From NCBI RefSeq assembly GCF_016862635.1, contig NZ_BONI01000044.1, forward strand, positions 1 to 64,000: a stretch of 64,000 nucleotides of DNA, written 5' to 3'. Below the pieces are notes generated by a model that worked only from the letters and a program-made list of their open reading frames with translations, did not search any database and had not been told where the DNA came from. A program made the translations under genes and the position numbers. The DNA is from Catellatospora coxensis. GTDB lineage: Bacteria > Actinomycetota > Actinomycetes > Mycobacteriales > Micromonosporaceae. Positions 44,597-53,178 of the stretch are shown here, one piece after another; the stretch's first letter is position 1, and the number at the start of each line of letters is the position of its first letter.

Positions 44597-45379
44597 ATGT
44601 CCCCCGCAGCGCAGGTGACCCTGACCACGCGCCGGTCCGCCCGCTTCGTCGCGTGGACCCGGGCCTGGCGCGCCGGACTGGTGTCCTTCGACGAGATCCT
44701 CGACGACCTGACCGCCGAGGAGGAGCAGCACGTGCGCGACCTGCCCGGCCAGTGGCGCGAGGAGGTCGAGCTGCGCGAGGCCCTGCCCGCGCTGGCCAAG
44801 CTGCACCCCGACGAGATCCGGCTGGTGCTGCCGGTGCCCGGCGACCCGCGCGGGCTGCCCGGCCCCGGCCCGTTCACCAGCCACGCCCTGGTCAACGGCG
44901 AGGGTGTCATCGCGAGCCGGCTCGGCCTGGTGCCCGAGACGCGGCAGCACACGTCCGGGTCGGGCGTCACCTTCACCACCGTGCTGTGGCGGGCGTTCGA
45001 GCTGCCCGAGGCCCCGAGCGCGCACCTGCCGGGCGTACGCGAAGCCGACGGCGCGCTGAGCCTGGCGCTGACCGAGACCACCACCCGGCTGGTCCGCCTG
45101 GACGTGGCGCAGTGGCGGCCCGAGCTGGCCGGGGCGCTGCAGGCGCTGCGCAAGCCCGACGCCGAGACCGACCTGCCCCCGGGCTACGACCCGCGGGCCC
45201 GGCGGCTCTACGCCCGCGCCTGCGTCGTGGACCGGGTGCTGACCCTGGCCGGCCAGGCCGCCCCGGGCGGGGCGCTGAACAGCTTCGAGGCCCAGCAACG
45301 CGACGAAGCCCTGCGCCCCCTGGCCGCCGCCTGCCGCGCCGCCATGGTCGCCGCCTGCAACGCCCCCTTCGAGGCGTGA
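44597..45379 (+). CDS. Conserved hypothetical protein
   Basis: A 260-residue soluble protein with no signal or membrane segment. The first third is helical and acidic (FDEILDDLTAEEEQHVRDLPG), and the middle is a mixed region with RLVLPVPGDPRGLPGPGPF and a TTVLWRAFELPEAP strand-turn pattern. It is probably a conserved actinobacterial family of unknown function, and I cannot name it. ATG at 44597. It is divergent from the DUF3097 gene, with 90 bases in between for both promoters. A family B repeat follows its stop. Confidence 0.75.
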   Translation: MSPAAQVTLTTRRSARFVAWTRAWRAGLVSFDEILDDLTAEEEQHVRDLPGQWREEVELREALPALAKLHPDEIRLVLPVPGDPRGLPGPGPFTSHALVNGEGVIASRLGLVPETRQHTSGSGVTFTTVLWRAFELPEAPSAHLPGVREADGALSLALTETTTRLVRLDVAQWRPELAGALQALRKPDAETDLPPGYDPRARRLYARACVVDRVLTLAGQAAPGGALNSFEAQQRDEALRPLAAACRAAMVAACNAPFEA

Positions 45380-45395
45380 CCCGACCCCGATTTCA

Positions 45396-45460
45396 ATAGA
45401 CGTTGGCCTATCACATCGAAAATGATCGCCGATTATTCAGCGTGATAGGCCAGCGTCTAT
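45396..45460. repeat. Palindromic intergenic repeat family B, copy 2
   Basis: Left arm ATAGACGTTGGCCTAT (45396-45411) is the same as in copy 1; the right arm (45445-45460) differs by one base. The core (AATGATC...GATTATT) has a different sequence from copy 1 yet remains nearly palindromic. It lies between convergent genes. Confidence 0.85.
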
Positions 45461-45482
45461 GCAAGGCCGGGCGTGTGGACGG

Positions 45483-46310
45483 TCAGCGGGCCGGGGTGTC
45501 GGGCGCGTCGGCGGGGACCGGGGTGAGCGGCTCGACCTCGTCGATCAGGTCGGCGACGGAGCTGATGACCCGCGACGGCCGGTACGGGTACCGCTCCATG
45601 TCGGCCTTGGTGGCGATGCCGGTGAGCACGAGGATGGTGTGCAGCCCGGCCTCCAGGCCGCACAGCACGTCGGTGTCCATCCGGTCTCCGATCATCGCGG
45701 CCGACTCCGAGTGCGCGCCGATCTTGTTGAGCGCCGAGCGCATCATCATCGGGTTCGGCTTGCCCACGAAGTACGGCTCGATGCCGGTGGCCTTCGTGAT
45801 CAGCGCGGCGACCGAGCCCGCGGCCGGCAGCGCGCCCTCGTTCGACGGCCCGGTGGCGTCCGGATTGGTGCAGATGAAGCGGGCGCCCTTGTTGATCAGC
45901 CGGATCGCCGTGGTGATCGCCTCGAAGCTGTAGTTGCGGGTCTCCCCCAGCACCACGTAGTCGGGCTCGTAGTCGGTCATGATGTAGCCCGCCGCGTGCA
46001 GCGCCGTGGTCAGGCCCGCCTCGCCGATGACATACGCCGTGCCGCCCGGCCGCTGGTCGGCCAGGAACTGCGCGGTGGCCAGCGCCGACGTCCAGATCGC
46101 CGACTCCGGCAGGTCGAAGCCCAGCCGGGTGAGGCGGGCGTGCAGGTCACGCGGGGTGTAGATGGAGTTGTTGGTGAGGACCAGGAACGGCATGCCCGAC
46201 GCCCGCAGCCGCCCGATGAACTCCGGCGCGCCCGGCACCGGCTCACCCTCGTGGACCAGTACGCCGTCCATGTCGGTCAACCAGGCGGCGATCGGCTTGC
46301 GGTCGGTCAT
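45483..46310 (-). CDS. HAD-superfamily IIA hydrolase (NagD-like)
   Basis: A 275-residue phosphatase of the NagD/p-nitrophenylphosphatase group. Motif I is WLTDMDGVLVHEG with the nucleophile Asp near residue 13, motif II is VLTNNS, the substrate Lys is in FVGKPNPMMM, and motif IV is MIGDRMDTDV. The large cap in the middle is typical of type IIA. It is the second gene after ferrochelatase and overlaps that gene's stop as ATGA. Nucleotide or sugar phosphates are usual substrates. Confidence 0.9.
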   Translation of the reverse strand: MTDRKPIAAWLTDMDGVLVHEGEPVPGAPEFIGRLRASGMPFLVLTNNSIYTPRDLHARLTRLGFDLPESAIWTSALATAQFLADQRPGGTAYVIGEAGLTTALHAAGYIMTDYEPDYVVLGETRNYSFEAITTAIRLINKGARFICTNPDATGPSNEGALPAAGSVAALITKATGIEPYFVGKPNPMMMRSALNKIGAHSESAAMIGDRMDTDVLCGLEAGLHTILVLTGIATKADMERYPYRPSRVISSVADLIDEVEPLTPVPADAPDTPAR

Positions 46311-47350
46311 CGGGTTCCCTCTCTGTTGCTGCGCGCCGGCGGCGGGCAGCAGTTGCTCGCGCAGACATCCCAGTGCCCGAGCCTACCGAGCGCGGCCCGG
46401 GAGCGGTCCCCCGGCGGCGTCATCCGCTCCAGCACGAGGTCGCGCACCATCGCCACGAACCGCGGGTCGGCGCCGGGCGTGCCCGCCCGCACGAACCCCA
46501 GGCCCAGCCGGCGCGCCGTCGCCGCGGCCTCCTCGTCGAGGTCCCACAGCACCTCCAGGTGGTCGGACACGAAACCGATCGGGCTCACCACGACCTGGGT
46601 GACACCCTCCTTGGCCAGCACCTCGAGGTGGTCGTTGACGTCCGGTTCCAGCCACGGGATGTGCGGCGCGCCGGACCGGCTCTGCCAGACCAGGTCCCAG
46701 GACAGGCCGGGCGCGCCCCGCTCGGCGACCAGCCGGGCGGTCTCGCGCAGCTGGGCCTCGTAGCGGCCGCCGGACGGGCCGCTGGACTCCGCCATGGACA
46801 CCGGGATCGAGTGCGCGGTGAACACCAGCCGGGTGCTCGCGTGCTGGGACGCGTCGAGCGTCGACAGCGCCGCGGCGACCGCGTCGGCGAACGGCTCGAC
46901 GAAACCGGGGTGGTCGTGGAAGTGGCGCAGCTTGTCGACGACCGGGGCGCGCGGCCCGACCGCGGCCCGCGCCGAGGCGATGTCCTGCAGGTACTGCCGG
47001 CACGACGAGTACGACCCGTAGGCGCTGGTCGCCAGCGCCACCGCGTGGCCGATGCCGTGGTCGCGCATCTGCGCCAGGGTGTCGGCCAGCATCGGCCGCC
47101 AGTTCCGGTTGCCCCAGTACACGGGCAGGTCCACCGCGTTGGCCGCGAAGTCGGCCCGGATCGCGGCGACCAGCTCGCGGCACTGCTCGTTGATCGGCGA
47201 CACCCCGCCGAAGCGCAGGTAGTGCTCGGCGACCTCGGCCAGCCGTTCGGGGGGTACGCCGCGGCCCCGCGTCACGTTGTGCAGGAACGGCAGCACCTCG
47301 TCGGGGTGTTCCGGACCGCCGAACGACAACAGCAGGAAGGCGTCGTACAT
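46307..47350 (-). CDS. hemH: Ferrochelatase (coproporphyrin type)
   Basis: A 347-residue ferrochelatase. The conserved FTAHSIPVSM holds the catalytic His near residue 170, the metal-site Glu lies in VVSPIGFVSDHLEVLWDLD, and YGSYSSCRQY is the family's porphyrin-contact segment. A C-terminal CASNCCP cysteine cluster is consistent with the [2Fe-2S] site of actinobacterial enzymes. In actinobacteria the enzyme normally inserts iron into coproporphyrin III. The ATG at 47350 starts the protein at MYDAFLLLSFGGP. Located downstream of inhA-mabA genes as in mycobacteria. Confidence 0.93.
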   Translation of the reverse strand: MYDAFLLLSFGGPEHPDEVLPFLHNVTRGRGVPPERLAEVAEHYLRFGGVSPINEQCRELVAAIRADFAANAVDLPVYWGNRNWRPMLADTLAQMRDHGIGHAVALATSAYGSYSSCRQYLQDIASARAAVGPRAPVVDKLRHFHDHPGFVEPFADAVAAALSTLDASQHASTRLVFTAHSIPVSMAESSGPSGGRYEAQLRETARLVAERGAPGLSWDLVWQSRSGAPHIPWLEPDVNDHLEVLAKEGVTQVVVSPIGFVSDHLEVLWDLDEEAAATARRLGLGFVRAGTPGADPRFVAMVRDLVLERMTPPGDRSRAALGRLGHWDVCASNCCPPPARSNREGTR

Positions 47351-47460
47351 GCGTAAAAGGCTAGATCCCCACCCGGACCGCCCACACATCACCCACCCGC
47401 CATCCCACCCACGTCACAGAACGCGGGCCGCCAGGACCTGGGCCGAGGCCCAGACGCCCC

Positions 47461-47526
47461 AGGCCGCAACTCTTAAAGAGCTGCGGCCTGGGTGACGTCC
47501 GGAAAGCGCAACTCTTGAAGAGTCGC
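47461..47526 (-). terminator. Two tandem hairpins after fabI
   Basis: One hairpin pairs AGGCCGCA (47461-47468) with TGCGGCCT (47482-47489) and continues inward through CTCTT/AAGAG; the second is built on ACTCTT/AAGAGT (47511-47523). Both share an AACTCTT(A or G)AAGAG core. They lie between the fabI stop and the ferrochelatase start, so they probably end or attenuate the fabG-fabI transcript. Confidence 0.6.
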
Positions 47527-47534
47527 GACAGCAG

Positions 47535-48296
47535 TTACGCGCCGAGGGCGTGGTAGCCGCCGTCGACGTGGATGATCTCGCCGGTGGTGGCGGGGAACCA
47601 GTCGGAGAGGAGGGCGCAGACGGCCTTGGCGGTGGGCTCGGTGTCGGTGAGGTTCCAGCCCAGCGGGGCGCGCTCGGTCCAGGACTCCTCGAACTTCTCG
47701 AAGCCGGGAATCGACTTGGCGGCCATCGTGCGCAGCGGGCCGGCCGACACCAGGTTGCTGCGGATGCCCTGGTCACCGAGGTAGTTGGCCAGGTAGCGGG
47801 AGGCGGACTCGAGGCCGGCCTTTGCCACGCCCATCCAGTCGTACACCGGCCAGGCGACGGTGGCGTCGAAGGTCAGGCCGACGATCGAGCCGCCGTTGGG
47901 CATCAGCGGCAGGGTGGCCATGGCCAGCGCCTTGTACGAGTACGTCGACACGTGCACCGCGGTGGCCACGTCCTCCCACGGCGTCTGCAGGAACGTGCCG
48001 CCGAGCGCGGTGGACGGCGCGAAGCCGATCGAGTGGACCACGCCGTCGAGCCCGTCGACGTACCCGCGCACGTTGTCGGCCAGGGCCGCCAGCTGCTCCG
48101 GGTTGGTCGCGTCCAGCTCGATGACCGGCGCGGTGACGGGCAGCCGCTTGGCGATCCGCTCCACCAGCGACAGGCGGCCGTAGCCGGTCAGCACCACGGT
48201 CGCGCCCTGCTCCTGGGCGATCTTCGCGACGTTGAACGCGATCGACTGCTCCGTGATCACGCCGGTGACCAGGATGCGCTTACCTTCGAGCAGCAC
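47535..48296 (-). CDS. fabI: Enoyl-ACP reductase, NADH-dependent (InhA-like)
   Basis: A 253-residue short-chain-type reductase that completes each cycle of fatty acid elongation. The dinucleotide-binding start is RILVTGVITEQSIAF, and the active site has Tyr and Lys spaced as in FabI/InhA (YDWMGVAKAGLES). ALLSDWFPATTGEIIHVDGG near the end is typical. It follows fabG by 47 bases and begins with GTG at 48296 behind GGAG. Ordering fabG-fabI-hemH matches mycobacterial mabA-inhA-hemZ, supporting the orthology. Confidence 0.95.
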   Translation of the reverse strand: MLLEGKRILVTGVITEQSIAFNVAKIAQEQGATVVLTGYGRLSLVERIAKRLPVTAPVIELDATNPEQLAALADNVRGYVDGLDGVVHSIGFAPSTALGGTFLQTPWEDVATAVHVSTYSYKALAMATLPLMPNGGSIVGLTFDATVAWPVYDWMGVAKAGLESASRYLANYLGDQGIRSNLVSAGPLRTMAAKSIPGFEKFEESWTERAPLGWNLTDTEPTAKAVCALLSDWFPATTGEIIHVDGGYHALGA

Positions 48297-48343
48297 GTCT
48301 ACTCCTCATTCGAAATCTTGTCGAGCACGGTGGTGAAGGGCGG

Positions 48344-49093
<750 letters not shown>

Positions 49094-49144
49094 CTAGGAC
49101 GCCGCGCGGAAGGCGGCCGGTACGGGGCCGTGACTAAATCCGAC

Positions 49145-49168
49145 TATAATCTTTGTGGGATTCCCACA
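49145..49168 (+). promoter_or_regulatory. Perfect -10 hexamer followed by a palindromic site
   Basis: TATAAT (49145-49150) is an ideal -10. TGTGGGATTCCCACA (49154-49168), a 7+1+7 palindrome, lies over the expected transcription start, in a position suited to a repressor. No clear -35 is seen. A rightward transcript would carry the structured leader at 49276-49308. Confidence 0.5.
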
Positions 49169-49275
49169 GACTGCTCCGTCCGGGTGGACACGGAAACCCT
49201 GCCGGTACGGCTGATGCGGATCACGATCGCCCATACGGTATGATCACGACGTTTGCGAGCTGGATTTCGGCCTAA

Positions 49276-49308
49276 GGAGGTGATCGCTATGCGAGATAGC
49301 GATCCTCC
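49276..49308 (+). promoter_or_regulatory. Hairpin sequestering an extended Shine-Dalgarno
   Basis: AAGGAGGTGATC (49274-49285) is complementary over 12 bases to the 3' end of 16S rRNA. GGAGG (49276-49280) can pair with CCTCC (49304-49308), and ATCGCTAT (49283-49290) with ATAGCGAT (49296-49303), which hides both the ribosome site and the ATG at 49289 in one hairpin with a five-base loop. Confidence 0.65.
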
Positions 49309-49345
49309 GAGTCATGGCCGGGTCCTGCGAGCCGCAGTGCGCTGA
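49289..49345 (+). CDS. 18-codon upstream ORF (possible leader peptide)
   Basis: ATG at 49289 opens MRDSDPPSHGRVLRAAVR and stops at TGA 49343-49345. Its ribosome site is the strongest in the window but lies in a hairpin. There is no run of one amino acid, so classic attenuation is not obvious; ribosome occupancy could instead refold the region. About 150 bases later comes the 27-codon ORF at 49495. Another hairpin, AGCCGGTG/CACCGGCT (about 49389-49410), lies between. I do not know this peptide. Confidence 0.5.
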   Translation: MRDSDPPSHGRVLRAAVR

Positions 49346-49494
49346 CCGCGCCAGAGCTCTCGCATCCCCACGCGCTCTCCTTCCCACCGAGCCGGTGTCC
49401 GCCACCGGCTGGGAGGCCTGCGCCGTGACCTGGTCATGACTCACACCCGCGTGTCCCTGTAGTTGCCTGCACAACACAGTCACCGGAGTACGTC

Positions 49495-49578
49495 ATGAGC
49501 CGTTACCTCGCCCCACTGGGCTTCACCCTCGCCGCGACCTGGGTGGTGGCCATCTTCGTGCTGGTCGGCGCTCGCTGA
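49495..49578 (+). CDS. 27-residue single-helix membrane peptide
   Basis: ATG at 49495 with CCGGAG eight bases upstream encodes a short product starting MSRYLAPLGFTLAATWVV and continuing hydrophobic to VGAR. Almost the entire chain is one transmembrane helix with a positive N-terminus. It lies between fabG (divergent) and the vWA gene (convergent), in the place taken by Rv1482c in the mycobacterial locus. It is below usual gene-calling cutoffs. No family is recognised. The long structured leader before it suggests regulation. Confidence 0.5.
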   Translation: MSRYLAPLGFTLAATWVVAIFVLVGAR

Positions 49579-49623
49579 GCGCCACCGGCCCGCGCCCGCG
49601 ACGAGGCGGGCGCACCCGGACCC

Positions 49624-49645
49624 CGGCTGCCCGTCAGGGCAGCCG
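49624..49645. terminator. Hairpin at the vWA gene stop, probably bidirectional
   Basis: A 9-bp perfect stem CGGCTGCCC/GGGCAGCCG has a four-base loop GTCA that contains the stop codon (TCA, 49634-49636) of the minus-strand vWA gene. It lies between the ends of two convergent genes. Confidence 0.55.
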
Positions 49646-50593
49646 TGACGTCCAGAGCAGGCTGAGCGCGCCCGCGCCGAGGCCGAGCAGCAGCGCCGCC
49701 CCGGCGAACCACTGCGAGACCTCCTTGGGCACCGTCTTGTGGCCGATCGACGAGCCCATGTCCTGGTACACCTGGGTCAGCTCGGCCGCCGACGCCGCCT
49801 CGTAGAAGAAGCCGCCGGTCGTCTCGGCCAGCTCGGCCAGCGCCTGCCGGTCCACCGGCACCCGCTGCAACTGCCCGGCGATGTCCACCATGCCGGCGTC
49901 CGTGCCGAAGGCGATCGTGGTCACCGGCACGTTCGCCTCGACCGCCGCGACGGCCGCGTCCTCGATCGCCCGGCCGTAGGTGCGGTAGCCGTCGGACAGC
50001 AGCACGATCCGCGCCGGTGGCGGCCCCTCGGCCCCGGCCCCGGGCACCGCCTTGATCGCGTCCAGCGAGGTGTACACGGCCTCGCCGGTCGCGGTGGCCT
50101 CGGCCAGCTCCAGCGCGTCGATCGCGTCGGTCACCGCCGCGCGGTCCTTGCCCGGCGAGACCAGCACGTTGGCCGACTTCGCGAACGACACCAGCCCCAG
50201 GTTGTACGAGCCGGGCAGCTCCTGCACGAACTGCTTGGCGGCCTCCTGCGCCGCCTCGATCCGGGTCGGGGTCACGTCGTCGGCCTGCATCGACAGCGAC
50301 ACGTCGATGGCCAGGATGATGGTCGCCCGCTCCAGCGGCTCGTCGACCTCCACCGAGGGCCGTGCCAGCGCCGTCACCAGCGAGAACAGGCCGGCCAGGA
50401 ACAGGCCGGCGGCCACGTGCCGCCGCCAGCCCAGCCCTCGGGGGGCCAGCGAGCGCAGCAGCTCCAGGTTGCTGAACGGCAGCGCGGTGTCCCGCCGGAA
50501 CCGCCGCAGCAGGTGCCGGGCGGCGTACGCCCCGGCCAGGGCCAGCACCGGGATCAACCCGAGCAGCCACATCGGATCCAGGAAACGGATCAT
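49634..50593 (-). CDS. von Willebrand factor A-domain membrane protein (BatA/Rv1481-like)
   Basis: A 319-residue protein with two N-terminal membrane helices (about residues 8-25 and 58-78), a vWA domain with the metal-ion site DVSLSM near residue 96 and VLLSDGYRTYG later, and one C-terminal helix (ASQW-like region FAGAALLLGLGAGALSLLW). It works with the MoxR ATPase and DUF58 protein encoded upstream in a chaperone or metal-insertion-type system at the membrane. ATG at 50593 overlaps the DUF58 stop as ATGA. Confidence 0.9.
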   Translation of the reverse strand: MIRFLDPMWLLGLIPVLALAGAYAARHLLRRFRRDTALPFSNLELLRSLAPRGLGWRRHVAAGLFLAGLFSLVTALARPSVEVDEPLERATIILAIDVSLSMQADDVTPTRIEAAQEAAKQFVQELPGSYNLGLVSFAKSANVLVSPGKDRAAVTDAIDALELAEATATGEAVYTSLDAIKAVPGAGAEGPPPARIVLLSDGYRTYGRAIEDAAVAAVEANVPVTTIAFGTDAGMVDIAGQLQRVPVDRQALAELAETTGGFFYEAASAAELTQVYQDMGSSIGHKTVPKEVSQWFAGAALLLGLGAGALSLLWTSRLP

Positions 50594-51585
50594 CGGCTCC
50601 CCCCGCGGGTACGGCGGTGTCGTTGCGCGGCCACGAACCGCACCAGGTCGAGCAGCCAGTCGGAGTCGGTGCGCAGCCGCACCTGCCGCGCCCCGGCGGT
50701 GCGCACCGCGTCGGCGATCAGCTCTCGCTGCCGCGCCGCGGCCTGGGCATAACGGCGGCGCAGGTCGCGGTCGCCGGTCTGCACCTCGTGCACCGCGCCG
50801 GTCTCCGGGTCGCGCAGCTCCAGCACCCCGGCCGCGGGCAGTTCCAGCTCGCACGGGTCGAGCACCTCGACGGCCAGCACCTCGTGCCGGGCGGCGAGCT
50901 TGCGCAGCGGCCAGGCCCAGCGCTCGGGCGGGTCCAGGAAGTCCGAGATCACCACGGCCAGCCCGCGCCGGCGCGGCGGGCTGTTCAGCGCCTCGATCAG
51001 CGGCGCGAGGCTGTCGGCAGGATGCTGCGGGACACCACGCTGCCTGCCACGCCACCGCGCGCCCGGCGGGCGTCCGGGTGCCGTGGCCCGTGCCGCGCCG
51101 CCCTCGTCGATCAGGCGCGCCACCGTACGCAGCAGCCCCTGGGCCTCCCGGCGGCCGGGCCGCGCGGGCCGGCGGACCAGCTCGGGGCCGCCCGCGTTGA
51201 TCACCGCGCCGACCCGGTTGCCGCCGCGTACGGTCAGGTGGGTCATCGCCGCGGTCGCCGCGAGCACCAGGTCGCGCTTGAGCATCCGGGCGGTGCCGAA
51301 GTCGAGGCTGGGCGACAGGTCCACGGCCAGCCAGGTCTCGAGCTCCCGGTCGGCCACGGTCAGCCGCACGTGCGGGACCGTGGTGCGGGCGGTGACCGGC
51401 CAGTCCATCCGCCGTACGTCGTCGCCCGCCCGGTATTCCCGCGACTCACCCGCCTCGCTGCCGGGCCCGGGCAGCAGGCCCAGGTAGTCGCCCTGCAGCA
51501 GGCCGTCGAGGCGTCGGTTGACCAGCAGTTGCAGCCGCCGCAGCGCCGCCTCGCCGCCGGCCCGTTCCGGCGCGGTCGCGGTCAT
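50590..51585 (-). CDS. DUF58 domain protein
   Basis: A 331-residue DUF58 protein. The domain signature REYRAGDDVRRMDWPVTART is at about residues 50-70, and a vWA-like fold follows with VDLSPSLDFG as the metal-site equivalent. DUF58, MoxR and vWA proteins form one functional set. The ATG at 51585 is preferred; upstream in frame is non-coding. The gene follows moxR by 28 bases and is coupled to the vWA gene by ATGA. Confidence 0.9.
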   Translation of the reverse strand: MTATAPERAGGEAALRRLQLLVNRRLDGLLQGDYLGLLPGPGSEAGESREYRAGDDVRRMDWPVTARTTVPHVRLTVADRELETWLAVDLSPSLDFGTARMLKRDLVLAATAAMTHLTVRGGNRVGAVINAGGPELVRRPARPGRREAQGLLRTVARLIDEGGAARATAPGRPPGARWRGRQRGVPQHPADSLAPLIEALNSPPRRRGLAVVISDFLDPPERWAWPLRKLAARHEVLAVEVLDPCELELPAAGVLELRDPETGAVHEVQTGDRDLRRRYAQAAARQRELIADAVRTAGARQVRLRTDSDWLLDLVRFVAAQRHRRTRGGSR

Positions 51586-51613
51586 GGCCGCGCCCCGCCT
51601 GCGCCGCGACCGC

Positions 51614-52675
51614 TCATGTTGCCTGCTGCCGCGGGGCGACCGAGGGCAGCGGCACCGCGGCCAGCACCCGGGCGACGACGTGGTCGGCGGGGATCTCGTC
51701 GGCGAGCGCGTCGTAGCTGAGCACCAGCCGGTGGCGCAGCACGTCCGGGGCGATGTCGAGCACGTCCTGCGGCAGCGCGTAGTCGCGCCCGCGCAGCAGG
51801 GCCAGCGCCCGGGTGGCCCGCACCAGGCCGAGCGAGGCGCGCGGGCTGGCGCCGTACTGGATGAGGCGGGCGACGTCGGGCAGCCCGTGCTCGGCCGGGG
51901 CGCGGGTGGCCAGCACCAGGCGCACCGAGTAGTCGACCAGTGCATTGTGGACGAACACCTGGTCGGCGCGTTCCTGCAGGCCGAGCAGCGCCTCGGTGGT
52001 GAGCACCGGCACCGCGCGCGGCGGCGCCACGCCCATCCGGTACACGATCTCGCGTTCCTCGGTGTCGGTCGGGTAGCCCACCAGCACCTTCAGCAGGAAG
52101 CGGTCGCGCTGCGCCTCGGGCAGCGGGTACACGCCCTCCTGCTCGATCGGGTTCTGGGTGGCCATGACCAGGAACGGATCCGGCACGGTATGGGTCACCC
52201 CGCCCAGCGACACGTGCCGCTCGGCCATGACCTCCAGCAGCGCCGACTGCACCTTGGCCGGGGCCCGGTTGATCTCGTCGGCGAGCAGGAAGTTGACGAA
52301 GACCGGGCCCAGCTCGACGTCGAAGCGCTCGCTGCCGGTGCGGTAGATGCGCGTGCCGACGATGTCGGCGGGCACCAGGTCCGGCGTGAACTGCACCCGC
52401 GCGAACGTGCCGCCGACGACCGTCGCCAGGGTCTCCACGGCCAGGGTCTTGGCCACCCCGGGCACGCCCTCCAGCAGGCAGTGCCCGCGGGCCAGCAGGG
52501 CCGTGAACATGCGCTCGATCAGCCGGTCCTGGCCGACGATCACCTTCTTGACCTCGAACAGGGCGCGTTCCAGCAGCGTCGCGTCCTGCGCGGGCGTGGC
52601 GGGCGCGGCGGGCACGGCTTCGGCGCTGCCGACGAGCGCGGGGCCGGTGGCGTTGTCGTAGGCGATGGGCTGCAC
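51614..52675 (-). CDS. moxR: MoxR family AAA ATPase
   Basis: A 353-residue AAA+ ATPase of the MoxR group. The Walker A is GVPGVAKT near residue 70, Walker B lies in LLADEINRAPAKVQ near 133, and sensor 1 in MATQNPIEQEG. MoxR ATPases act as chaperones for vWA-containing client complexes. Of two adjacent GTG codons, 52675 has the AGGAG site at the better distance. First gene of the moxR-DUF58-vWA operon, which matches mycobacterial Rv1479-Rv1481. Confidence 0.93.
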   Translation of the reverse strand: MQPIAYDNATGPALVGSAEAVPAAPATPAQDATLLERALFEVKKVIVGQDRLIERMFTALLARGHCLLEGVPGVAKTLAVETLATVVGGTFARVQFTPDLVPADIVGTRIYRTGSERFDVELGPVFVNFLLADEINRAPAKVQSALLEVMAERHVSLGGVTHTVPDPFLVMATQNPIEQEGVYPLPEAQRDRFLLKVLVGYPTDTEEREIVYRMGVAPPRAVPVLTTEALLGLQERADQVFVHNALVDYSVRLVLATRAPAEHGLPDVARLIQYGASPRASLGLVRATRALALLRGRDYALPQDVLDIAPDVLRHRLVLSYDALADEIPADHVVARVLAAVPLPSVAPRQQAT

Positions 52676-52870
52676 CACGGCTCCTCGTTACCGACGGGTT
52701 GCTGACCTGCCCCAGCCTCGCACGAACAGCCGACTTATGCGGCATAGTGCCGTTATTACGGCGAAACCATCAGTGGTCAGCGCCCGCCGGTGTCGGCTTT
52801 TCATTTCATCCGAACGGATGCCCCGCCACTCTTCCCTCCGCGCCCGGCGCGTGGTTAATATTCGTGCGTT

Positions 52871-52937
52871 GCCGGGCGGCTTCCCCCGTGGCCGCCCGGC
52901 ACGCCAAACACAGTCCGAGCCCCGCTCGGGCTTTTTT
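52871..52937 (+). terminator. Hairpin pair ending in an intrinsic terminator, upstream of the 66-residue gene
   Basis: A 10-bp perfect stem GCCGGGCGGC (52871-52880) pairs with 52891-52900. Then CCGAGC/GCTCGG (52915-52920 and 52924-52929) with loop CCC is followed by GCTTTTTTG. This is a textbook intrinsic terminator reading rightward, only about 25 bases before a start codon. It may end a small RNA or attenuate the 52961 gene. The rest of 52676-52870 holds the moxR promoter region and GCCGT/ACGGC near 52750. Confidence 0.65.
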
Positions 52938-52960
52938 GTTGCGCGGGTAGGCTCCACGAC

Positions 52961-53161
52961 GTGATCGAGGCCGAGGCTCCCCTGATCTGCTCGCGCAAGG
53001 GCTGCCGCGCCGCAGCCGCCTGGGAGCTGCGCTGGAACAACCCGAAGCTGCACGATCCGCAGCGGCGCAAGACCTGGCTCGCCTGCGACGAGCACCGGCA
53101 GACCCTGGCCGACTTCCTGTCCGCGCGGGGCTTCCTGCGCGAGACGCTGCCCCTGACCTGA
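52961..53161 (+). CDS. Small conserved actinobacterial zinc-ribbon-like protein
   Basis: A 66-residue protein with two Cys near the start (CSRKGC), a WELRWNNPKLHD segment, and a CDEHRQTL motif, a pattern that suggests a small zinc site. Similar short proteins are conserved in actinobacteria and are sometimes mislabelled acetone carboxylase; no function is known. GTG at 52961. It is the first of three same-strand genes with the PH-domain pair. Confidence 0.78.
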   Translation: MIEAEAPLICSRKGCRAAAAWELRWNNPKLHDPQRRKTWLACDEHRQTLADFLSARGFLRETLPLT

Positions 53162-53178
53162 TCGTCTATCGTCGAAAC

